A stretch of 64,000 bases of DNA from Bacteroidales bacterium (GTDB lineage: Bacteria > Bacteroidota > Bacteroidia > Bacteroidales > UBA932): NCBI GenBank assembly GCA_024401745.1, contig JAKSKK010000007.1:1-64000 (forward strand), read 5' to 3'. Shown piece by piece: positions 41,831 through 50,615 of this stretch. How positions within the stretch are numbered: the first letter of the stretch is position 1; the number at the start of each line of letters is the position of its first letter. Under the pieces are notes generated by a model. It was not told the origin of the DNA. It saw only the letters and a program-made list of their open reading frames with translations, and did no database searches. A program made the translations under genes and the position numbers.

Positions 41831-42793
41831 ATGTACCGGTTCACAAGACATATTCTCTGCGTCGCGACCATGCTTCTGGCCGCGCATGCACTGTGCCCGG
41901 CGCAGCAGCTCCGCAAGGTCCCGATGGGCGACTTCGAGCAGTGGACGGTCAGGAATATCACCGAATCGGGTATACTCGGAGGCGAGACCAAGACCATCTA
42001 CAACGTAGCTCCCAACGACACCATCGACGGCAACAATGCTTTCTATTACAGGAACACCCGATGGGCAAGCTCCAATGCCTACGCGGTGGTCGCCGGAATC
42101 ACCAAGACCAGCTGCAACGTCACTCCGAGCCAGGGCCCGAGCGGAAAGTGCGCCAGGCTCGAGACGGCCTACGCGTCATGCAGAGTGGCAGGTCTGATCA
42201 ACGTGAACGTCCTGGTTCAGGGCACTCTCATCTGGGGAAAGATGAAGGAGCCCATCACCGGCATCAGCGACCCCTACTCCTCAATGGACTGGGGAATACC
42301 CTTCACCGAGAGGCCCAAGGCCATCGTCCTCGACTACAAGGCCTCCATGAAGAACTCCGGCACCCTGACCAAGGGCACCACTTTCAAGACACAGTCCTTT
42401 GCCGGCTTCGACGCCGCGGAAGTCACTCTCCTGCTCCAGAACCGCTGGGAGGACGAGCAGGGCAACATCCATGCAAAGAGGGTCGGAACGGCCGTCTACC
42501 ATATAACACAGTCGACATCCGGCTGGGTCAGCAGGCTGCGCGTTCCTGTAATCTACGGCGACGCTTCGAAGGACCCGGCCTACAAGCCATACATGGACCT
42601 TCTCTGCAACACACGTGCACTGCAGGCAGTGAACAGCAAGGGCAGGAGCAAGGTCATACATGAGGACGGATGGGCCGCAGCCGACGAGAAGGTCACGCAC
42701 GCAATTCTCATCATCTCCTCGGGCAGCCTTGGCCCATACGTGGGCGAGACAGGCAACGTGCTGGAGGTCGACAACATAATGCTGGAATATTGA
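41831..42793 (+). CDS. PCMD (putative carbohydrate metabolism domain) secreted protein
   Basis: A 320-residue protein with a signal peptide ending CPAQQ. The PCMD family pattern is clear: VPMGDFEQWTVRN at the start of the mature protein and ILIISSGSLGPYVGETGNVLEVDNIMLEY at the end, the carbohydrate-binding-like beta-jellyroll. The family is typical of Bacteroidota glycan loci. It ends 26 bp before the sugar porter, so the two may be linked. An upstream in-frame TTG is within the promoter and rejected. Confidence 0.82.
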   Translation: MYRFTRHILCVATMLLAAHALCPAQQLRKVPMGDFEQWTVRNITESGILGGETKTIYNVAPNDTIDGNNAFYYRNTRWASSNAYAVVAGITKTSCNVTPSQGPSGKCARLETAYASCRVAGLINVNVLVQGTLIWGKMKEPITGISDPYSSMDWGIPFTERPKAIVLDYKASMKNSGTLTKGTTFKTQSFAGFDAAEVTLLLQNRWEDEQGNIHAKRVGTAVYHITQSTSGWVSRLRVPVIYGDASKDPAYKPYMDLLCNTRALQAVNSKGRSKVIHEDGWAAADEKVTHAILIISSGSLGPYVGETGNVLEVDNIMLEY

Positions 42794-42819
42794 CAATCAA
42801 CTGATAAACAAATAATTCT

Positions 42820-44295
42820 ATGACAAATTCACAACAGGGTTCTAAAACCTACCTCTTCGGCATCGTGCTCGTTGCCGTGATCGGAGGCCTTCTCTTCGGA
42901 TATGACACAGCTGTCATCTCCGGCGCCGAAGGCGGACTCCAGATGTTCTTCAAGGGAGCAAAAGACTTCACCTACACCGACTTCCTTCACGGAATCACAT
43001 CATCCAGCGCACTGCTCGGATGTATCATCGGAAGCGCCATCTCAGGCCTGTTCGCCGGCAAGTTCGGCCGCAAGAAGAGCCTCTTCATAGCAGGCGTCTG
43101 CTTCTTCCTGAGCGCTGCGGGCTCGTACTACCCCGAGTTCCCCTTCTTCATCACAAGCATCGACGCATCCACCCCTACCCTGGGTCTGCTCATCGCATTC
43201 AACTTCTACCGTGTACTTGGCGGCATAGGAGTCGGCATGGCTTCAGCCCTCTGCCCGATGTACATCGCTGAGGTTGCTCCTGCCGACAAGCGCGGCACCC
43301 TCGTAAGCTGGAACCAGTTCGCAATCATATTCGGCCAGCTCGTGGTCTACTTCGTGAACTTCATCATCATGAAGGGCCACCACAGCCCCATCAGCACGCT
43401 CATCAACAACGTGGACCCTCAGTGGTACCAGACCATCGGCTGGCGCGTGATGTTCGTCACTGAGTGCGTTCCCGCCGGCCTGTTCACCCTGCTCATCCTC
43501 CTCGTTCCCGAGACTCCTCGCTACCTTGCAATGACCGGTCAGGACGCCAAGGCAATGAAGGTCCTCACCAAGATCAACGGCGAGCAGAAGGCACGCGAGA
43601 TCCTCGAACAGATCAAGGAGACCGTCACCGAGAAGAAGGAGAAGCTCCTCACCTACGGCTGGGTCTGCATCTTCGTGGGCATCATGCTCAGCGTATTCCA
43701 GCAGATCGTGGGCATCAACGCCGTGCTCTACTACGCACCCCGCATCTTCTCTTCAATGGGAATGGAGAACCCTATGGTCCAGACAGTGCTCATGGGCATC
43801 GTGAACATAGCATTCACCTGCGTGGCAATCTTCACAGTCGAGAAGATAGGCCGCAAGCCCCTGCTCTTCTGGGGCTCGCTCGGAATGGCTCTCGGTGCAC
43901 TTGGTGTAACCCTCAACAGCGTCATCGGCGGCATGCCGCCCGCATTCGCAGTGGTCAGCATCATGGTCTACAGCGCATCATTCATGTTCAGCTGGGGCCC
44001 TATCTGCTGGGTGCTCATATCTGAGATCTTCCCCAACACCATCCGCGGCGGCGCAGTTGCAATCGCAGTGGCAGCACAGTGGATCTCCAACTTCGCAGTG
44101 TCATCGACCTTCGTGCCCATGTACAACATGAAACTTGGTGCAATGGGCGACGCATTCGGACACGCCTTCACATACGGTCTTTATGCCCTGTTCTGCATCG
44201 CAGCCGCAATCTTCGTGGCCAAGATGGTTCCTGAGACCAAGGGCAAGACCCTCGAGGACATGACCAAGCTCTGGAAAGAAAGGAACAAGAAATAG
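42820..44295 (+). CDS. Sugar:H+ symporter, XylE-like MFS transporter
   Basis: A 491-residue major facilitator with 12 helices. Sugar-porter signatures: GGLLFGYDTAVISGA, FGRKKSLF, RVLGGIGVGMASALCPMYIAE, VPETPRYLAMTGQ, QQIVGINAVLYYAPRIF and the closing VPETKGKTLEDM. It brings a monosaccharide such as xylose, glucose or arabinose across the inner membrane. It is followed with a three-base gap by the small lipoprotein, so the three genes 42820-46527 look co-transcribed. Confidence 0.92.
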   Translation: MTNSQQGSKTYLFGIVLVAVIGGLLFGYDTAVISGAEGGLQMFFKGAKDFTYTDFLHGITSSSALLGCIIGSAISGLFAGKFGRKKSLFIAGVCFFLSAAGSYYPEFPFFITSIDASTPTLGLLIAFNFYRVLGGIGVGMASALCPMYIAEVAPADKRGTLVSWNQFAIIFGQLVVYFVNFIIMKGHHSPISTLINNVDPQWYQTIGWRVMFVTECVPAGLFTLLILLVPETPRYLAMTGQDAKAMKVLTKINGEQKAREILEQIKETVTEKKEKLLTYGWVCIFVGIMLSVFQQIVGINAVLYYAPRIFSSMGMENPMVQTVLMGIVNIAFTCVAIFTVEKIGRKPLLFWGSLGMALGALGVTLNSVIGGMPPAFAVVSIMVYSASFMFSWGPICWVLISEIFPNTIRGGAVAIAVAAQWISNFAVSSTFVPMYNMKLGAMGDAFGHAFTYGLYALFCIAAAIFVAKMVPETKGKTLEDMTKLWKERNKK

Positions 44296-44298
44296 TTT

Positions 44299-44763
44299 AT
44301 GAAGAAATTGCTACTCCTGACAGCGGCACTGCTCTGCCTTTGCTCATGCCACCCTTTCAAGAACGTGAGGGCAGTGCTGACTGCACCACCCGAGGAGCAA
44401 CAGGCGTTGCGCACAAGGGATCCAGAGATCCCCATCGACTCGCTGTTCACCGGAAAGACCTGGCAGAAGACATCAAAGGCATACAGCCAGATTGCTTTCA
44501 AGAAGTACTTCCAGGACATGAAGTATGTCTACAAGGAAGTAGCCATCCATGACGAGGAGAATCCCGAGGCCGAGGTCAAGGGATTCAAACGGATCACAAA
44601 GACCCTTTCCCTGCTGCACTCCGGCAAGGACAAGGATACCGACAAGCCTGCAGTCTGGAAGCCGGAAGGCTACAGCCCAGGGCTCACAATATACATGATG
44701 CTGGCCCTCATCGTGTTCATCGTGATGGCCGTGATCAGGATCAAGGAAGCTTTTTTCGACTAG
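44299..44763 (+). CDS. Small lipoprotein with C-terminal membrane helix
   Basis: A 154-residue protein of no family I recognise. It has a signal with lipobox-like LCS-Cys17 (Cys15 also possible), a charged middle, and a hydrophobic helix at about 128-149 (LTIYMMLALIVFIVMAVI). A lipidated N-terminus plus a C-terminal helix would tether both ends to the inner membrane. The next gene, the CxxCxGxG protein, starts three bases after its stop and is also a membrane protein, so they may form a complex. Confidence 0.65.
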   Translation: MKKLLLLTAALLCLCSCHPFKNVRAVLTAPPEEQQALRTRDPEIPIDSLFTGKTWQKTSKAYSQIAFKKYFQDMKYVYKEVAIHDEENPEAEVKGFKRITKTLSLLHSGKDKDTDKPAVWKPEGYSPGLTIYMMLALIVFIVMAVIRIKEAFFD

Positions 44764-44766
44764 GAC

Positions 44767-46527
44767 ATGGACGAGAGATTCACACTATACAAGCCAATAG
44801 AGCTTGACTCGGCCAGGGAGCAGATGCTCAGGTCGATGATAAACAGCTACTCACGTGAGAAGAGCGGCCATCCCTTCGTGGACTACGGCGACCACGTCAA
44901 GTTCCTCGAAGTGTGCAGCTGCCCCATACTCGTATGCGAGCTCAGGAGCCAGTTCGAGCACCGCTCGGTACAGGAAGACAAGGAGCCTACGTATTCGACC
45001 GCCTCAGGGCCTCGCAAGTACACGACCGCGTCGCAGATACATGCCTGGGAGTACAACTTCAAGGACGTCACACCCTTCACCGACAAGCAGGAGAGCTACA
45101 CGGTGAAGGACTCTGACTGGGTCACTGACTGCAGCAAGTGCGGCACCACAGGCAAGATCAAATGTTCAAGCTGCAATGGCAACGGCTCGGTAAGATGCGG
45201 CCACTGCCACGGAAACGGCGACTACCAGTGCTCGTCATGCTACGGAAAGGGCTACAACCAGTGCAGCAGCTGTGGCGGCACCGGAAGGGTGGCCCGCGAG
45301 GAGAGCAAGACCATCTATGACTCCCAGCACCCCGGCGGATACATCAAGCGCGAATGGAAGTACTATTCCTGCTCTGCCTGCGGAGGCACCGGCAAGAAGA
45401 AGTGCAGCAGCTGCGGCGGCAGCGGCAGGCACACATGCAAATACTGCGGCGGCTCAGGAAAGTTGACCTGCAGCAGCTGCCATGGCAATGGCAAGGTCAC
45501 CTGCGACGGATGTTCAGGTTACGGCCATCTGCGTCATTACTACTACATCCAGCGCAACCTGTCCAGCGACCTGCTGAAGAAGTATCACTTCGACAGCCGG
45601 GTGGGCAAGTTCCAGGAAGTGCTTGACAAGCGCGGCAGCCTGACCGGCGATAACGTGTTCCAGATGGAGGACAGCAAGCAGCTTGCCCACGACATCATAC
45701 CCTGGTCAAGCCTGTGCAACGGTACGATGAACGAGTTCATCGACCAGCACAGCTTCAAGAGCAACGGCGGATGCCTGCTCTTCCAGAGCTCGAGAGTGCT
45801 CAACTGCGACCTGCAGTACATAAAATATAGCTACAAGGGCAAGGAATACCAGTGCGCAGTGTACAATGGCGAGTTCATCCCCGGCGACTCCCCCATCACG
45901 GAGTACAGTGAGGACATAGTCAAAGAGGCAAGGAGCGATGCGTTCAGTGCCTTCGGCGCACTAAGAGGAAGGCGGAAGCTCCAGCAGGCAAAGAAGCTCG
46001 GCACATACGGGCAGGGCAAGGAGATAGACAATCTGAACGCCATCATCGACGACAGGCTCAACACCTTCTACAAGATGGGCCTGGACATTGTCTTCTGGGC
46101 TGCGGTGCTTGGCCTCACTCCCCTCATCTTCACCTTCTACCAGAACATCAACCCGGTTCCCAAGATATTCGCGTTCATGAACAGCACCAAGGTCAGCCTG
46201 CTGTATCCGTTCGCCGGACTCACACAGTCCATCCTGTTCCTGGTGATACTGCTGGTGATCAGGTCGATAATCGTGAACAAGGACAACTCCAAGCGCAAGT
46301 TCAGCAACGTGCCCGCCTACATAGTCGGAGGCATGGCCGAGTTCCTGGGCATTGCGCTGCTGTGCACGGCTGTGTTCATGGTGCTGAACTACTTCGGACT
46401 TGCGCTTGCGACCACCTCGGTAGTGGGCCTGATACTGTACACGATAGTATACGCCATTGCGATTGTCGTGTACATCGCAGCGGTGATCATCGCGCTGGTA
46501 GTGAAGATATTCAAATGGATATTCTAG
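44767..46527 (+). CDS. Membrane protein with ten CxxCxGxG zinc-finger repeats
   Basis: A 586-residue protein. Two blocks of five DnaJ-type CxxCxGxG repeats occur: first Cys at 122, 133, 144, 155, 166 and at 202, 213, 224, 235, 246, each with exact 11-residue spacing. A 29-residue insert separates the blocks. Twenty paired Cys could hold about five zinc ions. There is no J domain (no HPD), no substrate-binding DnaJ C-terminus, and four membrane helices lie at about 435-586. The first 120 residues and 254-430 are unfamiliar. Zinc-dependent binding of proteins or RNA at the inner membrane is a guess. Its stop overlaps the convergent radical SAM gene by CTAG. Confidence 0.8.
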   Translation: MDERFTLYKPIELDSAREQMLRSMINSYSREKSGHPFVDYGDHVKFLEVCSCPILVCELRSQFEHRSVQEDKEPTYSTASGPRKYTTASQIHAWEYNFKDVTPFTDKQESYTVKDSDWVTDCSKCGTTGKIKCSSCNGNGSVRCGHCHGNGDYQCSSCYGKGYNQCSSCGGTGRVAREESKTIYDSQHPGGYIKREWKYYSCSACGGTGKKKCSSCGGSGRHTCKYCGGSGKLTCSSCHGNGKVTCDGCSGYGHLRHYYYIQRNLSSDLLKKYHFDSRVGKFQEVLDKRGSLTGDNVFQMEDSKQLAHDIIPWSSLCNGTMNEFIDQHSFKSNGGCLLFQSSRVLNCDLQYIKYSYKGKEYQCAVYNGEFIPGDSPITEYSEDIVKEARSDAFSAFGALRGRRKLQQAKKLGTYGQGKEIDNLNAIIDDRLNTFYKMGLDIVFWAAVLGLTPLIFTFYQNINPVPKIFAFMNSTKVSLLYPFAGLTQSILFLVILLVIRSIIVNKDNSKRKFSNVPAYIVGGMAEFLGIALLCTAVFMVLNYFGLALATTSVVGLILYTIVYAIAIVVYIAAVIIALVVKIFKWIF

Positions 46528-47408
46528 AGAAGTTTCTGGAATTCTGATGGTTTCAGGCCCCAGGAGGGTGCGATCACCATGTCTCTGGGAGTCTCTGAAA
46601 CAAAACGGTCAAGATAGATGCCGTCTCTGAGTGCCGCGACGAAGCGGCGTACAGAGGCGGCATATTCTTCTGCCGTGGGCAGCGAGACTATGCCCGGATT
46701 GTCTGCATACATGCGCTCGAGGGCGGTGCCTTTTATGATCTGGAGCTGATGGAGCTTGAGCGTGGTTATGGGCAGCCCGGAGATTCGGCGGGCATGCAGG
46801 AGCCAGTCTTCCTCAGTCTCTCCCGGCAAGCCGAGAATCAGATGCACACCGACGGCTATTCCACGCCCGTGAAGGGCATTTACAGCCTTTTCTGCACACG
46901 CATAGCCATGTCCGCGATTGATGATACCAAGAGTCCTGTCAAGCGTGGATTCCACGCCCAGTTCCACGAGAAGGAAAGGATGGCCTTCGGGCGCGAGACG
47001 GCCGAAGCGATGCTCGAAATAGTCAAGGAGGTCAGCCGCAAGGCAGTCGGGCCTGGTTGCGACCACAACGCCGGCCACACCGGGATAGGCCAGAGCCTCC
47101 TCGTAAAGACCGATCAGCTTGTCGGTCGGGCCGTAGGTGTTGCTGTATGACTGGAAATATACCAGATACGAATCCGCCCTGCCTTTGTTTGCAGTGAAGC
47201 GTATCCCCTCCTCTATCTGTCCGGTGATGCCATGGAGGCCCCGGGTATAGCGGGGGCAGAAGGCATCGTTGTTACAGAAGATGCAGCCTCCGCTGCCCAC
47301 CGTACCGTCACGGTTGGGGCAGCCGAGGCCTGCATTCACTGATATTTTCCTGACCTTGCCCGGAATCACCGAAGCGATGTAGTCAGAGAATGTCCTGATG
47401 GTTTTCAA
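46524..47408 (-). CDS. Radical SAM protein, TIGR01212 (YhcC) family
   Basis: A 294-residue radical SAM enzyme. The family's cluster motif is Cys30-x11-Cys42-x2-Cys45 (GCPNRDG...GGCIFC), with LVYFQSYSNTYGP and LVELGVESTLDRTL further on. YhcC-type proteins are widespread and of uncertain reaction. The start is TTG (TTGAAAACC), overlapping the TGA of the fucosidase gene; no ATG gives a family-length protein. The C-terminus meets the zinc-finger membrane protein tail-to-tail. Confidence 0.9.
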   Translation of the reverse strand: MKTIRTFSDYIASVIPGKVRKISVNAGLGCPNRDGTVGSGGCIFCNNDAFCPRYTRGLHGITGQIEEGIRFTANKGRADSYLVYFQSYSNTYGPTDKLIGLYEEALAYPGVAGVVVATRPDCLAADLLDYFEHRFGRLAPEGHPFLLVELGVESTLDRTLGIINRGHGYACAEKAVNALHGRGIAVGVHLILGLPGETEEDWLLHARRISGLPITTLKLHQLQIIKGTALERMYADNPGIVSLPTAEEYAASVRRFVAALRDGIYLDRFVSETPRDMVIAPSWGLKPSEFQKLL

Positions 47409-49543
47409 TATGCGTGGATCTCGGAATCACGGCTCTGGAAGCCGTCGCCGTCGCCTACAAGCTCAAGAACGTCCATCTTGATGTAGCGTGCCTGCACGGG
47501 CTCGTCGAACCTTGCGATATCCCTGGGGATAGGATTGTTGATGATGTTGCCGAACTCATTTTCAGCAACCTTGGTCCACTTCTTTCCGTCAAGGCTGATG
47601 CTTGTGACGGCCTTGCTCACATAGTCACCGTTATAGTTGTTGAGATTGGGCACGAACTCGAGGCGGCTGATGTCGATGACCTTGCCGCAGTCTATCTTTG
47701 TGACGTAAGGCTGGATGTCGATCGTCCAGTCTGCGCCTGACCAGCCTGCAGGGAAAGTCAGGACATCACCGGACTTGCCGTTCACGTATGAGACAGCCTT
47801 CACGATACCGTTCTCGAATGCGAAGGGTTCCGTGTATTCGGCTGATGTCTCATCGGGCTCGGTTCCGTCGGTGGTATAGAAGATCTTGCTGCTGGGATTG
47901 AGGTTGGCAACGCTGTTCACGTCACACTGCTGCCAGTTGAAGTCGCCTGTATCGGCAGAAATTGTAACGAAACCCTTCTCTGACTGGAAACCTTTGAGGG
48001 TGAAAGGCTGCTCGACGTACAAGTGGGCGCTCACATTGCTGAGGATGGCCTGGGCGCGGCTGTCGATGATGCGTACGCGGATCTTGTCGGTCTTCACGGT
48101 CGGGAAGCGGACGATGCACTTGCGGCCTACGTTGCCGTCTTCTGCAACCTGCTGCCACTCAGTTCCGTTCCATACGTCGACCGCGAAGCGCTCGATGCGC
48201 TCTCCGGTGTATGCTACAGGCTCGCAGAGCATCACACGGTTGATCTCGCCGGCTCTCTTCATCTTCAGCACCAGACCTTCAGGGCCTACCTCCACATACT
48301 TGTTGAAGCGCTTTGCAAGCAGGTTCACGTCGTATGTGGCATGGATGCGGCGGCCGACTTCCTCCATGGTCTGCACGTCACGCTCTCCGAGAACGCCGTC
48401 TATGGTAGGAGGAATGTTGAGAATGAGGATGGTATTTCCGCCCACGGCACGCTCGTAGATGTCGAATACGTTGTCGGCGCTGCGGACGCCCTGGAATTCG
48501 TCGTCACGGAAGAACCAGCCCTCGCGGATGGAGGTGTCGGTCTCAGCGGGCTGATAATGCAGCCAGTAGGGCCTGGGAGCATTGAGAAGTGCAGCGGTGG
48601 TGGCGAGGTCCTTGTCAGTCATGTCGTAGTAGCGGACCATGGTGTCGGGATTGTCGCCGGTGTAAGGGATGACGTTCCACTCCAGGTCGCGCACGTTGCC
48701 GGCTTCGTTGCCCACCCAGCGGATGTCCTCGCGGCCGAAGACGACTGCGTCGGGTGCAAGGGTGCGGATCATCTCACGCCATGCTGTATAGTTGTACTGC
48801 TGGTTGCCCTTGTGCTTGGGGTGTGCGCCGTCGAGCCAGATCTCGTGGATGGGGCCGTATTCTGTGAGCAGCTCAAAGAGCTGGCTCATGTAGTACTCAT
48901 TGTAGTCGTCGCACTCGAACTGGAAGGTCCTGGTGTCGGCGAACGGACGGCCCTCGACCTGCTTGGGGATGGTGCGCATGGTAATGGGGCTCTCGTTGCC
49001 GTAGAGGTTTCCGTCCTCCATCTGCCAGAGGTCGGCAGGTGAAAGATAGACGCCGAGCTTGAGGCCGTACTTCGCGCAGGACTCGCTGAGCGAGCGGAGC
49101 ACGTCACCCTTGCCGTCCATGAAAGGAGACGACATGATGCCGTGGTCGGTGTATCTGGTCTGGTAGATCACGTATCCGTCATGGTGCTTCACGGTGAGCA
49201 CGACCTTCTTCATGCCTGCTTCCTTCATTACGCGGCACCACTGGTCGGTGTCGAGGCCTGTAGGATTGAACACGGTGGGATCCTCGGTGCCGGTTCCCCA
49301 CTCGCGGCCTGTGAAGGAGTTGGGGCCGAAGTGGACGAATGCTATGAACTCATCGTCCATTGCGAGCTGCTGGCGGGCTGAAGGCTTGCATTCGACGGCC
49401 TTGGCGAGCACCTGGGCGTCGCTGTCTTCAGCTTCGACCTTGATGGTGTTTGTGTTGTCGGGATAGACGGGAGCTGTGTTGTTCTTGCATGAAGCGCAGA
49501 GCGCGAGTGCAAGAAGCATCAGGGATTTTGCTGTGGTTTTCAT
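47405..49543 (-). CDS. Alpha-L-fucosidase, GH29, lipoprotein
   Basis: A 712-residue glycoside hydrolase with lipobox CAS-Cys19. The GH29 catalytic barrel spans about 60-400: FVHFGPNSFTGREWGTG, VLTVKHHDGYVIYQTRYTDH, and the nucleophile Asp in EIWLDGAHPK. C-terminal parts are a beta-sandwich, a chitobiase-type C-terminal domain (KIFYTTDGTEPDETS) and an F5/8-type carbohydrate-binding module. It removes alpha-L-fucose from host or plant glycans at the cell surface. Start chosen at the signal peptide, with a -7 box at 49561-49568. The radical SAM gene follows with overlapping stop and start. Confidence 0.92.
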   Translation of the reverse strand: MKTTAKSLMLLALALCASCKNNTAPVYPDNTNTIKVEAEDSDAQVLAKAVECKPSARQQLAMDDEFIAFVHFGPNSFTGREWGTGTEDPTVFNPTGLDTDQWCRVMKEAGMKKVVLTVKHHDGYVIYQTRYTDHGIMSSPFMDGKGDVLRSLSESCAKYGLKLGVYLSPADLWQMEDGNLYGNESPITMRTIPKQVEGRPFADTRTFQFECDDYNEYYMSQLFELLTEYGPIHEIWLDGAHPKHKGNQQYNYTAWREMIRTLAPDAVVFGREDIRWVGNEAGNVRDLEWNVIPYTGDNPDTMVRYYDMTDKDLATTAALLNAPRPYWLHYQPAETDTSIREGWFFRDDEFQGVRSADNVFDIYERAVGGNTILILNIPPTIDGVLGERDVQTMEEVGRRIHATYDVNLLAKRFNKYVEVGPEGLVLKMKRAGEINRVMLCEPVAYTGERIERFAVDVWNGTEWQQVAEDGNVGRKCIVRFPTVKTDKIRVRIIDSRAQAILSNVSAHLYVEQPFTLKGFQSEKGFVTISADTGDFNWQQCDVNSVANLNPSSKIFYTTDGTEPDETSAEYTEPFAFENGIVKAVSYVNGKSGDVLTFPAGWSGADWTIDIQPYVTKIDCGKVIDISRLEFVPNLNNYNGDYVSKAVTSISLDGKKWTKVAENEFGNIINNPIPRDIARFDEPVQARYIKMDVLELVGDGDGFQSRDSEIHAY

Positions 49544-49560
49544 ATAAAATAGAATCTGCG

Positions 49561-49568
49561 CAAAGATA
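49561..49568 (-). promoter_or_regulatory. -7 box for the fucosidase gene
   Basis: Minus-strand TATCTTTG, 17 bases ahead of the ATG at 49543. Confidence 0.6.
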
Positions 49569-49600
49569 AGCACACGAAACTTCGTTTCAAAGATTTATGC

Positions 49601-49608
49601 TAACTTTG
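49601..49608 (+). promoter_or_regulatory. -7 box giving a leaderless PI-PLC transcript
   Basis: TAACTTTG followed after five bases by the ATG at 49614. Confidence 0.6.
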
Positions 49609-49613
49609 TCGGC

Positions 49614-50615
49614 ATGAAATACACAGGACTTATCAGCATCATAGCCGCAGTGGTCTGCATGACGGCCTGCAGCAGCAACAAGGAAATCGAACTCAATTCA
49701 TGGATGTCGGGGCTTTCCGACGAGACTCCCGCATGGCAGCTCTCCATTCCCGGTGCCCACGACGCAGCCACCTCAGGAATTCCAAAGGGAACGGTGGCAC
49801 ACCTCGCGACCTGCACCCAGAGCTTCACTCTCTCAGAGCAGTTCGACAAGGGAATCAGGTTCTTCGACCTGCGCCCCGGATTCGACGGCAATGCCGAGAC
49901 AGGCATCGACCTCAGCAAAATGACCATCATGCACAGCTACACCAACACAGGCGTGACTGCAGACGAGGCCCTCGCGGCAATCACCGGCAAGGTCCGCGAG
50001 AACCCCTCAGAGTTCGCTCTCATAGTCTTCAGGATAGAGAACAACGACTTCACTCCCGAGGTGCTCTCGACAGCGAAGGACAGCCTCTGCAATCTTCTGA
50101 AGAAGTACGCCGAACAGGGCGTCCTTCTTGAGTCTTTCAAGGAGGGTATGACCGTCGGCGAGATGCGTGGCAAAGTGCTGGTAATCAACCGCAACGGTTA
50201 CGATGGACGCTACTCTTGCGGAGCCCACGCCACAGGCTGGGGCGGCGTTGACTCGATAGTCAGCCCAGACGGCACGCAGAAGGCAGCCATCGACGTCCAG
50301 GACGACTACGAATGGGAGGATGACGGCAGCTGCGGCACCGGAAAGACAGCATCGTTCGCACAGCACGCAGCACAGTTCGCCAAGGAAAGCGCCGAGGGCG
50401 AATGCTGGGGCGTGAACCACGTTTCAGGCTACTTCATGAGGGATGGACTTCCCCGCCCCCACGAGTTCGCCGAGGCAGTTGCTCCCGAAGTATGCAAGTG
50501 GCTCGCCGAGTCTGCCGACAAGACCCCTCTCGGCGGCGTGATGATAGACTACGCCGGAGATCCCGCCTACATGGGAGACGAGATCATCCGACTGGTGATA
50601 GAACGCAATTTCTAG
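49614..50615 (+). CDS. PI-PLC-like phosphodiesterase lipoprotein
   Basis: A 333-residue secreted phosphatidylinositol-specific phospholipase C domain protein with lipobox MTA-Cys19. The first catalytic His is in SIPGAHDAATSG and the second in MTIMHSYTNTG; FDKGIRFFDLRPGFD supplies Asp and Arg of the inositol site. It would cleave inositol phospholipids or GPI anchors at the host interface, or a similar phosphodiester. Length is as expected. Its stop overlaps the convergent rhamnosidase stop by CTAG. Confidence 0.88.
   Translation: MKYTGLISIIAAVVCMTACSSNKEIELNSWMSGLSDETPAWQLSIPGAHDAATSGIPKGTVAHLATCTQSFTLSEQFDKGIRFFDLRPGFDGNAETGIDLSKMTIMHSYTNTGVTADEALAAITGKVRENPSEFALIVFRIENNDFTPEVLSTAKDSLCNLLKKYAEQGVLLESFKEGMTVGEMRGKVLVINRNGYDGRYSCGAHATGWGGVDSIVSPDGTQKAAIDVQDDYEWEDDGSCGTGKTASFAQHAAQFAKESAEGECWGVNHVSGYFMRDGLPRPHEFAEAVAPEVCKWLAESADKTPLGGVMIDYAGDPAYMGDEIIRLVIERNF

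Noticed and set aside
44767..46527. Annotation as a DnaJ chaperone
   Set aside because: Zinc repeats alone; no J domain, no HPD, no DnaJ C-terminal domain, and the C-terminus is membrane-bound.
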